The notes under the pieces are model-generated. The model did not search any database. It worked only from the letters and a program-made list of their open reading frames with translations, and was not told the origin of the DNA. A stretch of 64,000 nt of DNA from Salinicoccus luteus DSM 17002 (GTDB taxonomy: Bacteria; Bacillota; Bacilli; Staphylococcales; Salinicoccaceae). This document shows, one piece after another, positions 19,749-28,807 of the stretch (position 1 is the stretch's first letter; each line of letters starts with the position of its first letter). Where the stretch lies: contig NZ_KL544008.1 in the NCBI RefSeq assembly GCF_000712035.1, positions 528,544-592,543 on the forward strand. The letters run 5' to 3'. Position numbers and translations under genes: made by a program.

Positions 19749-20246
19749 ATGAATATTGAAAGCATACTCTTTGCCGCCGCATCCATCATGGCCGTATTCA
19801 TGGGCATCGCTGCAGTCTTCGTCAGGCAGAAGGCTGCGAAGCGTCCCCTGACGATGGCAAAAATCGTCATTCCGCCGGTCATGATGTCTACAGGGGCGCT
19901 GATGTACATATTCCCGTACTTCAGGCTGACACCGTTTGAAATCATGGAAGCGACGGTCATGGGACTGCTCTTCTCCATCGTGCTCGTCATGACGACACGC
20001 TACGAGGAGAAGGATGGTGCGCTGTATGTCAAGCAGTCCCGGATGTTCCCCGTCATACTGATCGTCCTGTTGGTACTCAGGATCATACTGAAGACGGTGC
20101 TGTCCATGAGCATTTCGCCCGGGGAGATCGGAGGGATGTTCTTCCTCCTCGCATTTGTCATGATCGTCATCTGGAGACTGTCGATGTTCATCCATCTCCA
20201 GGCATTCAAAAAGCAGCAGATCAATGAAGTGAGCCCAAGAAGTTAG
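19749..20246 (+). CDS. ccdC: CcdC-family membrane protein (YneJ-like)
   Basis: 165-residue membrane protein with about five hydrophobic helices, resembling CcdC/YneJ (DUF1453-type). Conserved features are the KRPLTMAKIVIPPVMMSTGALMY and EGKDG-like EEKDGALYVKQSR segments. The gene is linked to cytochrome c maturation by association, but its biochemical role is not established. ATG 19749 follows the ccdA stop by 2 nt. Its last codons form one arm of the terminator shared with the convergent yneK. Confidence 0.85.
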   Translation: MNIESILFAAASIMAVFMGIAAVFVRQKAAKRPLTMAKIVIPPVMMSTGALMYIFPYFRLTPFEIMEATVMGLLFSIVLVMTTRYEEKDGALYVKQSRMFPVILIVLLVLRIILKTVLSMSISPGEIGGMFFLLAFVMIVIWRLSMFIHLQAFKKQQINEVSPRS

Positions 20247-20290
20247 ACTTTTTGGACTCGCCATTCATTTTGATCTGCTGCTTATTTTTT
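20211..20290. terminator. Shared bidirectional terminator inside ccdC and yneK ends
   Basis: AAGCAGCAGATCAA (20211-20224) and TTGATCTGCTGCTT (20269-20282) are a perfect 14-bp inverted repeat, followed by ATTTTTT on the plus strand and TTTTT-like sequence on the minus strand. Each arm lies within the last codons of one of the two convergent genes. Confidence 0.75.
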
Positions 20291-20759
20291 CCGTCTGTTC
20301 GAATATGGAGAATTTCTGTTTTTCATCATCGGCATACTGGAAGAGATCCTCATAAGGGGTATAGTCGATCTCCATCTCGTTCAGCTTCTTCTTCATGAAC
20401 TTATGATCGCGCTTCGGCGTCGCGATGATATATCCCTTCATGATATGGTCGAGCGTGATGTTATCCGCCTTCTCGTCCAGTGCAATCTTTGATATGCGTC
20501 CGGCAATCCGCTCCTTCGCCACATCCCTGAACAGTTCGGGGACGGGGGAGACCAGCTCGTTCAGAAGGTGCCGCGCCTCGTTATTCCACAGGGGCAGTGC
20601 CCTGTCTATATAGTAGTCCTGCCAGTCGAGTTCACTATAACCGTCTTCCTTCGGCATCCGCTTCAGAAACTTCCTGAACATGAAATATCCGCCGATGGTC
20701 ATCGCTCCCAGCATGACGAATGTCCATAAAGCAATGCCCCACATAAATACATCGTTCAT
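20265..20759 (-). CDS. yneK: DUF2621 protein YneK
   Basis: 164 residues with one N-terminal transmembrane helix (ALWTFVMLGAMTIGGYFMF) and a soluble remainder containing WQDYYIDRALPLWNNEARHLLNELVSPVPELFRDVAKERIAGRI in two blocks, as in Bacillus YneK. Function unknown. It is read opposite to ccdAC, whereas the Bacillus gene adjoins yneJ. That neighbourhood supports the identification. Confidence 0.85.
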   Translation of the reverse strand: MNDVFMWGIALWTFVMLGAMTIGGYFMFRKFLKRMPKEDGYSELDWQDYYIDRALPLWNNEARHLLNELVSPVPELFRDVAKERIAGRISKIALDEKADNITLDHIMKGYIIATPKRDHKFMKKKLNEMEIDYTPYEDLFQYADDEKQKFSIFEQTEKISSRSK

Positions 20760-20849
20760 TCCCTCACCTCCCCGTCATTATAGAAAATTAAAACAGAATT
20801 GTCCATTGAATCATTTGTGACGATATATAGGGTGAAGGAGGTGAGAGAC

Positions 20850-21050
20850 ATGCTGAAGAACATGAGTGCAAAGTTCTATTTCTTTGAAGCGGACGAGACG
20901 GGCGATGAAAAGCTCCGTTTCAGATCCGTGAGAAACCTGGACATCACATCGACGGATGAAGCCATCAACACATTGGCCGACATCTACAGGAACCTGACGA
21001 ATGATGTGTACCCGATCGTCGAGAAAGAGCAGACCTACGTCATCAACTAA
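20850..21050 (+). CDS. DUF1659-type small protein
   Basis: 66 residues from ATG 20850, chosen for the SD GGAGGTG 6 nt upstream. The pattern KFYFFEADETGDEKLRFRSV, then NLDITSTDEAINTLADI, matches DUF1659 proteins, which are normally encoded beside DUF2922 and YvrJ genes as here. The role is unknown. The gene starts a three-gene unit of very small proteins. Confidence 0.75.
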   Translation: MLKNMSAKFYFFEADETGDEKLRFRSVRNLDITSTDEAINTLADIYRNLTNDVYPIVEKEQTYVIN

Positions 21051-21068
21051 TAAGAGGGAGGAAGAGGA

Positions 21069-21281
21069 ATGACCAAAAAGCTTGTGATTGTATTCAACAC
21101 AGAACTGAACCGCCGATTCACGCTGAACATCAGCAATCCAAAGGAGGACCTGACCGAGGCGACACTGCTGCTTGAGGCGGAGCGCCTCATAGAGACGGGC
21201 GTTCTTGCGCCGATGCAGGGGAAACCGGTATCCGTGCATTCCGCCAAGATCGTCGAGCAGAACGTCACCGAGATCATCTAG
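21069..21281 (+). CDS. DUF2922 small protein
   Basis: 70 residues. The signature ISNPKEDLTEATLLLEAERLIETGV and the end VHSAKIVEQNVTEI are typical of DUF2922. SD GAGGGAGGA lies upstream of ATG 21069. It lies 18 nt after the DUF1659 gene and 1 nt before the YvrJ gene, a common Firmicutes trio of unknown function. Confidence 0.85.
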   Translation: MTKKLVIVFNTELNRRFTLNISNPKEDLTEATLLLEAERLIETGVLAPMQGKPVSVHSAKIVEQNVTEII

Positions 21282-21282
21282 C

Positions 21283-21402
21283 ATGGAATGGGTCCCACTG
21301 GTCAGCGATGTTGGATTTCCGGCCGTGATCACGTTCTTCCTGCTCCATCGCATGGAGCGGAAACTGGACGATCTCATCATATCCATCAGACAGCTGAGCT
21401 GA
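21283..21402 (+). CDS. YvrJ-family membrane microprotein
   Basis: 39 residues, starting MEWVPLVSDVGFPAVITF: one membrane helix then a short charged helix (HRMERKLDDLIISIRQL). This is the YvrJ pattern (acidic start, GFP in the helix, MExKLD). The start overlaps the region just beyond the DUF2922 stop, so translation is coupled. Function unknown. Confidence 0.8.
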   Translation: MEWVPLVSDVGFPAVITFFLLHRMERKLDDLIISIRQLS

Positions 21403-21405
21403 AAT

Positions 21406-21437
21406 GCCGCCCCCAAATTTACTTGGGGGCGGTTTTT
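21406..21437 (+). terminator. Terminator after the small-protein trio
   Basis: Perfect 10-bp stem CCGCCCCCAA / TTGGGGGCGG, 6-nt loop, then TTTTT. Confidence 0.9.
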
Positions 21438-21469
21438 CTTGTATAATCGTAATCACATGAGGTGGTAGA

Positions 21470-22594
21470 ATGAAGATATTACATACTGGAGACTGGCATA
21501 TCGGAAAACGCCTGAACGGCGTGGACCTGATAGAGGACCAGCAATTCATACTGGACCAGTTGATTGAATATATAGAGGGCAATCCCATCGACCTGGTGGT
21601 TGTGGCCGGTGATGTATTCGACCGGAGCAACCCTTCCCAGGCGGCGCTCAAGCTCGTCAATGAATACCTGTACAGGATCAATATAGAAAAGGGCATTCCG
21701 GTGCTTGCCATCAGCGGCAACCATGACAGCCGCTCGAGGCTCGATTATGGCAGCTACTGGTTCGAGAAGAGCGCCTATCATATGCGGACGTCGCTGTCCG
21801 ACATCACCACACCGGTAGTGATGGACGGGCACCACTTCTATATGGTGCCGCACATGGATGTACTCGAGGCGAAGGTGTATTTCGATGATGAATCGATCCG
21901 GACGCACCATGATGTCTACCGGCGGATTACGGAGGAGATAGCGGCGGTCATGGACCCGGATGCCTACAATGTCCTCATCGGACACATGTTCATCTCTGAA
22001 GGGAAGGCGTCCGATTCCGAGCGTCCCCTGTCCGTCGGACTGTCGGAAGAGGTAGGGTCGGAACTGTTTGATGCGTTCGACCTGGTCCTCCTCGGGCACC
22101 TGCATCATCCGTTCGCAATCACGCACGAGAAGATATTTTACAGCGGCTCCCTGCTCAAGTACTCATTTTCTGAGGTCAAGCAGCCGAAAGGATTCCGTGT
22201 CGTGGAGACGGACGCCGGGACGAAGTGCCGGTTCCAGCCGCTCGAGTGCCGCCGCGACCTGGTGCACTACACGGGCACCTTTGATGAAGTCATCAATGAG
22301 GCGGTGACATTCGAGGACAGCGGAGCCTACTTCAAGTTCGAGCTTGCCGGCATGGAGACCGTCAACGACCCGATGGCGAAACTGAAGATGCTCTATCCCA
22401 ACACGCTTGAGCTGAGGCCGGTGAAGCAGCACCATGAAGCGGGCCAATCGACGGTTGATGCCCACCGGTCGAGTGATGCCGAAATATTCGAGTCATTCAT
22501 CGGAACCGTCCATGGAGAGCCGCCGACGGACTATCAGAAGCAGATTTTCAATACTTATTTCAAAGGTGATGCAGATGAAACCGATTCGGATTAA
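21470..22594 (+). CDS. sbcD: Exonuclease subunit SbcD (Mre11-type nuclease)
   Basis: Metallophosphoesterase nuclease subunit of the SbcCD complex, which cleaves DNA hairpins and blocked ends. 374 residues. Metal-binding motifs in order: HTGDWHIGK (Asp8, His10), VVAGDVFDRSNP (~45), ISGNHDSRSRL (~85), IGHMF (~170) and LLGHLHHP (~205), then the C-terminal capping domain. It overlaps sbcC by 20 bp. Confidence 0.96.
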   Translation: MKILHTGDWHIGKRLNGVDLIEDQQFILDQLIEYIEGNPIDLVVVAGDVFDRSNPSQAALKLVNEYLYRINIEKGIPVLAISGNHDSRSRLDYGSYWFEKSAYHMRTSLSDITTPVVMDGHHFYMVPHMDVLEAKVYFDDESIRTHHDVYRRITEEIAAVMDPDAYNVLIGHMFISEGKASDSERPLSVGLSEEVGSELFDAFDLVLLGHLHHPFAITHEKIFYSGSLLKYSFSEVKQPKGFRVVETDAGTKCRFQPLECRRDLVHYTGTFDEVINEAVTFEDSGAYFKFELAGMETVNDPMAKLKMLYPNTLELRPVKQHHEAGQSTVDAHRSSDAEIFESFIGTVHGEPPTDYQKQIFNTYFKGDADETDSD

Positions 22595-25586
22595 TATGCA
22601 GTACTTCGGTCCGTTCGAGAACGAGACGATAGATTTCGACCGTGTCAGGGACAGCATGTTCCTGATCGGCGGCCGGACGGGCTCCGGGAAGACGATGATA
22701 TTCGATGCCATCACCTATGCACTCTATGGCACCCTGTCGACGAGCGACCGGGCCGAAGGGTCGGTCAGGAGCCAGTTTGCGACGGATAATGACATCAGCA
22801 GCATCCGCCTGGAATTCGAGATCAGGGGGAAACGCTATACAGTCGAACGCACCCTCTCCTACAGCAAGGAGGGCCGCAAGACACCGGTGCCGCCGAAAGC
22901 CGTCCTTTATGACGCCTCCGGCGAAGTGCTCGAGGGCAGCATCAATGGCGTGAAGCAGAAGGTGCTCGATATCCTCCAGCTGAATGCAGAACAGTTCCGG
23001 CAGATCCTCATCCTGCCGCAGGGGGAGTTCAAAAGGCTCCTGACTTCATCAAGCGAACAGAAGCAGGAGATTCTGAGGACCCTGTTCCGGACGGAACGTT
23101 TCGTCCAGTTCGAAAAGCGGCTGAATGAACTGAAGAAGGAAAAACTTTCGGAAAGTGCAGCCGTAGAGGCAAAAATAGAAGGCCTTTTCAATACGGTCAG
23201 CAGCGGTGGACTGCCTGAAGCAGACGCACTGCTTGAAGCGGATTATCCGACTTTCACCAAAAGGGTGGCTGCAATCGAGGAGGTCCAGACGCTCCTCGAA
23301 GCAGAGAAGGGCAGGATGGAGGACGGACTCGAAGAGAACCGGAAGGCCCTGGAAGCCGGGCGGCAGGATCTTCAGCAGAAGCGGGAGAACAACAGAAGGC
23401 TTGAGGAATTGGAGGAGATCAAATCCCAGCTGTCGGCCCTCGAGGCCGACCGTTCCGAAATCGCTTCACTCGAGGCTTCCCTTGAGGAGTACAGGGCGGT
23501 CAAGGAGATGGAGTATGCCTTGAAGACCGAGGACCAGGCACTGCGCCGAAAAAAAGAGGCCGAAGCGGCCCTGTCGGAACTTGAAGTACAGTCAAAGCAG
23601 GTGGCGGGTGAACTGGACGAGGCCCTCAGCGACCACGCGGCACTCGGGGAGAAGGACGCCCTGTACAAGAAGGCGGAGCGCTGGCTGAATTCGACAGAAC
23701 GCTTCATGGATGATGACGAAATCGCGCATCTCGATGAGACGATCGGGTCCCTCAACAAGAGGAAGCGGGAAATCAGCCGGGAAAACGATGCGCTTTCGCA
23801 GGAATTGGCGTCGATCGAGCAGACACTCGCTTCTGAAGCCTGGGACCATAGACAATCGGACCAGCTGAACCAGGAAAAGTTCCAGATTGACAATGCCATC
23901 AGCACCCTCAGGCAGGAGATGGAAGAAGAGCGCGCCAACAGCCGATATGATGAAGAGAAGGCCCGATTGACTGAGGAGATCGAGGCGATCGGCAGGCAAT
24001 GTGAAACGATCGAATCTGCACGCGATGAAAAGAAGAACAGTATAAAAAGCAGATTCTCGTCCGCCGATGGTGTACATATCGAACATCTGGTCCAGCATCT
24101 TGAAGTGGGCAGGCCGTGCCCGGTCTGTCAGCAGAACGTCGAGACGCTGCCCGTTGAAAATGAATATCTGTCGGAAGCGGAAGAGGCGGAACTCAAAAAG
24201 TTCGAGACGGACCTGGAAGCACTTCTTCGTGAGAAGGACTCGAAGAACAGACGCATCACGGTGATAGAGGAACTGCTCGCAGGAAAGGCGCGCAGGGATA
24301 TCGCTGCACTCGAAGCGTCCCTCAGGGAGAAACAGGCGCAGCGGGACCGATTGTCTGAAGAAATCGAGGCGGACAGGAAGAAGTTTGAGCATAAACAGGA
24401 GCTGGACCAGCGGTATAATAAGCTGAACCGCACACTCGGCGACAACCGGCTGGAAGAGAACAACATCCAGCATTCCCTCTCCCGTGCGGAAAACCTTGCC
24501 TCGGAATTCAAAACCCAATCCGGGTATGAAAGGTACGAAGATTTCACCGCCTCCTTCCGGAAATGCCGGCAGGCGCTCGAGGACTATCAGCGCCGCCTCA
24601 GGAATAATGAAAAGCGGCAGCAGGACTGCCGGGAGCAGAAGTCCAGGCTGGAAGAGAAGCTGTCCCATCAGAAGGATCAGCTCAAGACGCTGAATGCCGA
24701 GCTTGAGGAGACCACGCCTGACATCGATCGCTTCACCAAAAAGACCGGCCGGGACAGGGCATATCTGCTGTCGGTATTGGAGCGGACGGATGCCGCCTCC
24801 ATGGAGGAATCGATCAAGGCCTTCCACAGCAAAAAGGAAGTATTGGAAAGCCGCAGGGCAGCACTGCTCGAGACCGTATCGACCCGTGACATCCAGGACA
24901 CCGGAGCGGTCGAGGAAGAAATCCGGCAGCTTGAGGAAAAAGGGGAGTCACTGACCAATGAGCGGGCGCGGCTGATGGCGAATCTCGAACATAACCGGAA
25001 AACTTCGGAGAAAATGGAAGCCCTGATTGCCCAGCATAACGAGGAGCTTGAGGAAATCCATGCCCTTGTGGCACTTGTCGACGCAGTCTCCGGCAGGAAT
25101 GAGCAGAAGGTTTCCCTGGAACGCTACGTCCTCACATATTATCTCGACCGCATCCTCCACATCGCAAATGTACGGCTGCTCGAGATGACGAACCACCGCT
25201 ACGAACTCAGGCGCAGCACTTCCAAAAGCAGCCGCAAGACCGGACTTGATATTGAAGTGTTCGACTTCTACAACAACCGCCCGCGCCACATCACCTCACT
25301 GTCCGGCGGCGAATCATTCCAGGCGGCGCTCACCCTGGCGCTTGCCCTTAACGAAGCGCTGCAGCAGGAATCCGGCGGCATCAGCCTCGATACGATGCTG
25401 ATCGATGAAGGGTTCGGGACACTGGATCCGGAAACGCTCGATATGGCGGTGAATACACTGATGGAACTGCAGACACACGGCAAGATGGTCGGCATCATCT
25501 CCCATGTCGAGGAACTGAAGGAACGCATGGAGAATATACTCGAAGTCACTGCAGTGAATGAACGGAGCACTACGAATTTCAAATAA
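22575..25586 (+). CDS. sbcC: Exonuclease subunit SbcC (Rad50-type ATPase)
   Basis: SMC-like ATPase partner of SbcD. 1003 residues from ATG 22575, placed by the SD AAAGGTGA and by the usual N-terminus MKPIRINMQYFGPFENETIDF; a longer open frame upstream is only overlap with sbcD. Walker A is GGRTGSGKTMIFDA (residue ~34). Two long coiled-coil arms flank the zinc hook CPVC (GRPCPVCQQNVE, near residue 515). The signature is SLSGGESFQAALTLALALNE, and Walker B is TMLIDEGFGTLD near the C-terminus. Translationally coupled to sbcD. Confidence 0.96.
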   Translation: MKPIRINMQYFGPFENETIDFDRVRDSMFLIGGRTGSGKTMIFDAITYALYGTLSTSDRAEGSVRSQFATDNDISSIRLEFEIRGKRYTVERTLSYSKEGRKTPVPPKAVLYDASGEVLEGSINGVKQKVLDILQLNAEQFRQILILPQGEFKRLLTSSSEQKQEILRTLFRTERFVQFEKRLNELKKEKLSESAAVEAKIEGLFNTVSSGGLPEADALLEADYPTFTKRVAAIEEVQTLLEAEKGRMEDGLEENRKALEAGRQDLQQKRENNRRLEELEEIKSQLSALEADRSEIASLEASLEEYRAVKEMEYALKTEDQALRRKKEAEAALSELEVQSKQVAGELDEALSDHAALGEKDALYKKAERWLNSTERFMDDDEIAHLDETIGSLNKRKREISRENDALSQELASIEQTLASEAWDHRQSDQLNQEKFQIDNAISTLRQEMEEERANSRYDEEKARLTEEIEAIGRQCETIESARDEKKNSIKSRFSSADGVHIEHLVQHLEVGRPCPVCQQNVETLPVENEYLSEAEEAELKKFETDLEALLREKDSKNRRITVIEELLAGKARRDIAALEASLREKQAQRDRLSEEIEADRKKFEHKQELDQRYNKLNRTLGDNRLEENNIQHSLSRAENLASEFKTQSGYERYEDFTASFRKCRQALEDYQRRLRNNEKRQQDCREQKSRLEEKLSHQKDQLKTLNAELEETTPDIDRFTKKTGRDRAYLLSVLERTDAASMEESIKAFHSKKEVLESRRAALLETVSTRDIQDTGAVEEEIRQLEEKGESLTNERARLMANLEHNRKTSEKMEALIAQHNEELEEIHALVALVDAVSGRNEQKVSLERYVLTYYLDRILHIANVRLLEMTNHRYELRRSTSKSSRKTGLDIEVFDFYNNRPRHITSLSGGESFQAALTLALALNEALQQESGGISLDTMLIDEGFGTLDPETLDMAVNTLMELQTHGKMVGIISHVEELKERMENILEVTAVNERSTTNFK

Positions 25587-25621
25587 TAAAAGGTGGGCCA
25601 CCATAAGGAAGTAGTGAGAAT

Positions 25622-27049
25622 ATGCAGATCACACGTTTTACCCGGCCGAGCCAGAAGACGGTCCTGATTGCGACATTGATGATGGGATCGTTCCTTGTGC
25701 TCCTCAATCAGATGCTGCTTGTCACAGCAGTGCCGCCGATCATGGCGGCATTCGACATTCCATTCAGTACGGCACAGTGGCTGACGACGGGCTTCTTCCT
25801 CGTCAACGGGATCATGATTCCGGTCTCGGCATTCCTGATCAACAAGTTCACATCCAGAACACTGTATCTGACGGGCATGATGATATTCATCGCAGGGACG
25901 ATCCTTGCAGCGGTCGCCCCCCTGTATTCGGTGCTGCTGGCAGGCAGGATACTGCAGGGGATTGCAGCCGGCATCATGATGCCGCTGACACAGGTCATAC
26001 TGCTCACGCAGTTCCCGCTTGAACAGCGCGGCAAGGCGATGGGCTACTTCGGCCTCGTCATCGGGCTGGCACCTGCCATCGGGCCGCCGCTTGCCGGGTA
26101 CATCGTCGGCATCTGGCCATGGCGCTCGCTGTTCCTCATCGTGCTGCCGCTCGTGCTCGCCAACCTGCTGCTTGCGTACCTGTCGATGAAGAACGTGACC
26201 CATCAGACCAATCCGAAGGTCGATATCCCTTCCATCGTACTGTCCACGCTCGGATTCGGCGGACTGCTGTATGGCTTCTCCGTCGCAGGCGTCAGGGGAT
26301 GGGCGGATCCGCTCGTGCTGTTGTCGGTCTTCGGCGGCCTGGCACTTGTGCTGGTATTCACGAAACGCCAGCTCAAGCTGCCGCAGCCAATACTTGAAAT
26401 GACCGTCTTCAAGAACCGCTATTTCCTCATGAGTTCACTGATCGGCGTCATCGTCTTCACCTCCATGGTCAGTGCGAACAACATCCTGCCGGTCCTGATG
26501 CAGGACATGCTCGGGTACACCCCGTTCGAATCGGGGCTGGCCCTGCTGCCCGGCGCACTGCTCATGGGGGCGACGATGCCCGTTGCAGGTATACTGTTCG
26601 ACAAGTTCGGCATCCGGACCCTGACATTCGCGGGTCTCGGCCTGATACTTGCGACTTCGATCATGCTGTCCTTCCTGACGAAGGAGACCACATTCACCTA
26701 TCTGGCGATCGTCTATACATTCCGTCTGCTCGGTACCGGGCTGACGATGATGCCTTTGACGACATTCGCGATGAATGCCCTGCATGATTCGAAGATCCCC
26801 CATGGCACTGCGATGAACAACACGATGCGGCAGATCGGCAGTTCACTGTTCACAGCCGTAATGGTCACCGTAATGACCGGCGTGGCACTGAACCTTTCTG
26901 CAGGGACGCCCTCACTCGTCGATGAAATCGCCGGAGTGAATGTAGCATTCATCTTCTCGGCCCTCATGGCCGCTGCAGGCCTTCTGATGACCTTCTTCCT
27001 GAGGGAACAGGACTACAGTCGGCAGCAGGATAGAACAGAAGATGTGTAA
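25622..27049 (+). CDS. MFS multidrug transporter, EmrB/QacA (DHA2) type
   Basis: 475-residue major facilitator with about 14 transmembrane helices. The N-terminal motif LLNQMLLVTAVPPIMAAFDI (motif D1) and GRILQGIAAGIMMPLTQVILLTQFPLEQRGKAMG (motif C/B region) place it in the drug:H+ antiporter-2 group (EmrB, LmrB, MdeA). It probably exports toxic organic compounds at the cost of the proton gradient. No regulator is adjacent. A weak SD precedes ATG 25622. It ends at a strong terminator. Confidence 0.9.
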   Translation: MQITRFTRPSQKTVLIATLMMGSFLVLLNQMLLVTAVPPIMAAFDIPFSTAQWLTTGFFLVNGIMIPVSAFLINKFTSRTLYLTGMMIFIAGTILAAVAPLYSVLLAGRILQGIAAGIMMPLTQVILLTQFPLEQRGKAMGYFGLVIGLAPAIGPPLAGYIVGIWPWRSLFLIVLPLVLANLLLAYLSMKNVTHQTNPKVDIPSIVLSTLGFGGLLYGFSVAGVRGWADPLVLLSVFGGLALVLVFTKRQLKLPQPILEMTVFKNRYFLMSSLIGVIVFTSMVSANNILPVLMQDMLGYTPFESGLALLPGALLMGATMPVAGILFDKFGIRTLTFAGLGLILATSIMLSFLTKETTFTYLAIVYTFRLLGTGLTMMPLTTFAMNALHDSKIPHGTAMNNTMRQIGSSLFTAVMVTVMTGVALNLSAGTPSLVDEIAGVNVAFIFSALMAAAGLLMTFFLREQDYSRQQDRTEDV

Positions 27050-27084
27050 AAAAGGGAGAATCCTTCAACGGGGTTCTCCCTTTT
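27050..27084 (+). terminator. Terminator of the EmrB-type gene
   Basis: 11-bp stem AAAAGGGAGAA / TTCTCCCTTTT, 13-nt loop. Confidence 0.85.
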
Positions 27085-27198
27085 CTGCTGGCGTTTGCAG
27101 AATATGCCATACTCTTTTCACAAAATACCGATTTTTAAGGTTGTTCGTCAATATTTATTTGATATAGTTAGAATTATATACAAATCGGAGGGTTATTG

Positions 27199-27810
27199 AT
27201 GCGGAAGTCTATTTTTATTGTATTTATTTTAACGCTGGCACTATCAGCCTGCAGTACCTCCGGTGTCGAAACGATGTCACGATACGGCAATACGATCGAT
27301 GATTTTGAAGTGACCAACCAAAATGGGGAGACATTTACGAGGGCGGAGATGGAAGGCAAGGTCTGGCTGCTCGACTTCATCTTCACCAACTGCGCGACGG
27401 TATGTCCGCCGATGACGGCGAATATGACAGAAGTGGTCACAGAGCTTGAAGCGCGGGGCATTGAGGATTACGGTGTCTTGAGCTTCTCCGTCGACCCCGA
27501 GACGGATACGCCGGAAGTACTTACGGACTATATCCAATATTATGATGTGCCCGAAGGGACGGAGTGGCAGCTGTTGACCGGATATGACTATGATTTCATC
27601 AGGAACTTTGCCGAAAACAACTTCAAGACCATCGTGGCACCGCCGCCTGAAGGCAGCAACCAGGTGACGCATGGCATCAGCTTCTACCTGATCGACCAAG
27701 AGGGCAAGATCATCAAGGACTATCCGGGTGTGGACACCGGAGATACGGAATTCCCGCTTGAGGAGGTCGTCTCCGACGTGGAAACGCTGGCAGAGGAAGG
27801 CCTCCAGTAG
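27199..27810 (+). CDS. SCO1/SenC-family copper chaperone lipoprotein
   Basis: Thioredoxin-fold protein that delivers copper to the CuA site of cytochrome c oxidase or acts as a thiol-disulfide reductant. 203 residues. Lipobox LSAC (Cys18). The copper/thiol motif is NCATVCPP (Cys65, Cys69) and the third ligand is His158 in QVTHGISFYLID. DFIFTNC and FSVDPETDTPEVL are family-typical. ATG 27199 has GGAGGG 7 nt upstream; a TTG just before it is less likely. Own terminator follows. Confidence 0.93.
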   Translation: MRKSIFIVFILTLALSACSTSGVETMSRYGNTIDDFEVTNQNGETFTRAEMEGKVWLLDFIFTNCATVCPPMTANMTEVVTELEARGIEDYGVLSFSVDPETDTPEVLTDYIQYYDVPEGTEWQLLTGYDYDFIRNFAENNFKTIVAPPPEGSNQVTHGISFYLIDQEGKIIKDYPGVDTGDTEFPLEEVVSDVETLAEEGLQ

Positions 27811-27813
27811 ATG

Positions 27814-27838
27814 CAGAACCGCAAGGTTCTGTTTTTTT
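27814..27838 (+). terminator. Terminator of the SCO-like gene
   Basis: CAGAACC GCAA GGTTCTG stem-loop followed by seven T. Confidence 0.9.
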
Positions 27839-27900
27839 GTTCCATGAATAGGGGAATATGATAGTATGAAATGATAATGCATGCAAAAGAGGGCTGAATC

Positions 27901-28788
27901 ATGAGTAATAGATATAAGAAGGCACAGATTGCGACAATGATCGGCATTGCCGTGAACCTGCTCCTCGCAGTACTGAAGGCGGTGGGCGGCATACTCGGCA
28001 ACAGCCGTGCACTCGTCGCCGATGCCGCCCATTCGGCTTCGGATGTGGTGAGTTCCATCGCCGTCCTCGTCGGCATCCGGGCGGCACAAAAGCCGCCGGA
28101 CAGTGAGCATCCGTATGGGCATGGAAAATCGGAGAACGTGGCGACCCTGATTGTGGCCATACTGCTTGTCGTCGTCGGTTTTGAGATCATCTACAACGCA
28201 ATCGTTTCACTGATGGCAGGCACAGCACAGAACTACACGACGATGATTGCACTCTATATCATCATATTCTCCATCATCGTCAAGGAAGTGCTTTTCCAGT
28301 ACAAATACAGGCTGGGCACTAAAATCAAGAGCCCGGCGCTCATTGCTGATGCCTGGCATCACCGCTCTGACGCCATCTCTTCCGTCGTCGCCCTGGTGGG
28401 CATCGGCCTGTCCATCATCGGCACGGCCTACGGCATTCCCTATCTCGGCTACCTGGATCCCATTGCGAGTGCCATCATCGCACTGATCATCATGTACATG
28501 GGGTATCAGCTCGCAAAAGAGGCCGTCAGCATGACGCTTGAAGTCGTCCTGAATGAGGATGAGACGCGGGAGATGCGGGAGACGGTCGTCGAGATCAACA
28601 AGGTCAGGCAGATCGACCGGCTGATTGCCCGGTCGCATGGCTCGTATGTCATCATCGACATCAAAATCAGCGTCGATGCGGACATTACCGTAGAAGAGGG
28701 ACACCACGTCGCAAGAATCGTCAAACAGACATTGCTCAAGAATCACGAAGAAGTAAAGGACGTGAATGTTCACGTCAATCCATACTGA
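27901..28788 (+). CDS. Cation diffusion facilitator exporter
   Basis: CDF-family metal/proton antiporter in the membrane, 295 residues with six transmembrane helices and a cytoplasmic C-terminal domain. The two metal-site motifs are VADAAHSASDVVSS (TM2) and IADAWHHRSDAISS (TM5). The HxxxD/DxxxD pattern resembles MneP/MneS-like manganese or iron exporters more than zinc CzcD, but the substrate is not certain. The SD GAGGG precedes ATG 27901. The nucleoside hydrolase gene starts 19 nt after it. Confidence 0.9.
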   Translation: MSNRYKKAQIATMIGIAVNLLLAVLKAVGGILGNSRALVADAAHSASDVVSSIAVLVGIRAAQKPPDSEHPYGHGKSENVATLIVAILLVVVGFEIIYNAIVSLMAGTAQNYTTMIALYIIIFSIIVKEVLFQYKYRLGTKIKSPALIADAWHHRSDAISSVVALVGIGLSIIGTAYGIPYLGYLDPIASAIIALIIMYMGYQLAKEAVSMTLEVVLNEDETREMRETVVEINKVRQIDRLIARSHGSYVIIDIKISVDADITVEEGHHVARIVKQTLLKNHEEVKDVNVHVNPY

Positions 28789-28807
28789 TGACAGGAGATG
28801 CAGAAAA

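Noticed and set aside
19200-20264. 354-residue minus-strand frame opposite ccdA/ccdC
   Set aside because: Shadow of two membrane-protein genes; its translation is His/Asp/Glu-rich low-complexity, typical of antisense to hydrophobic codons.
23592-24827. 411-residue minus-strand open frame inside sbcC
   Set aside because: Lies wholly antisense to the coiled-coil part of sbcC; composition is a complement of Glu/Lys-rich codons, with no recognisable domain.
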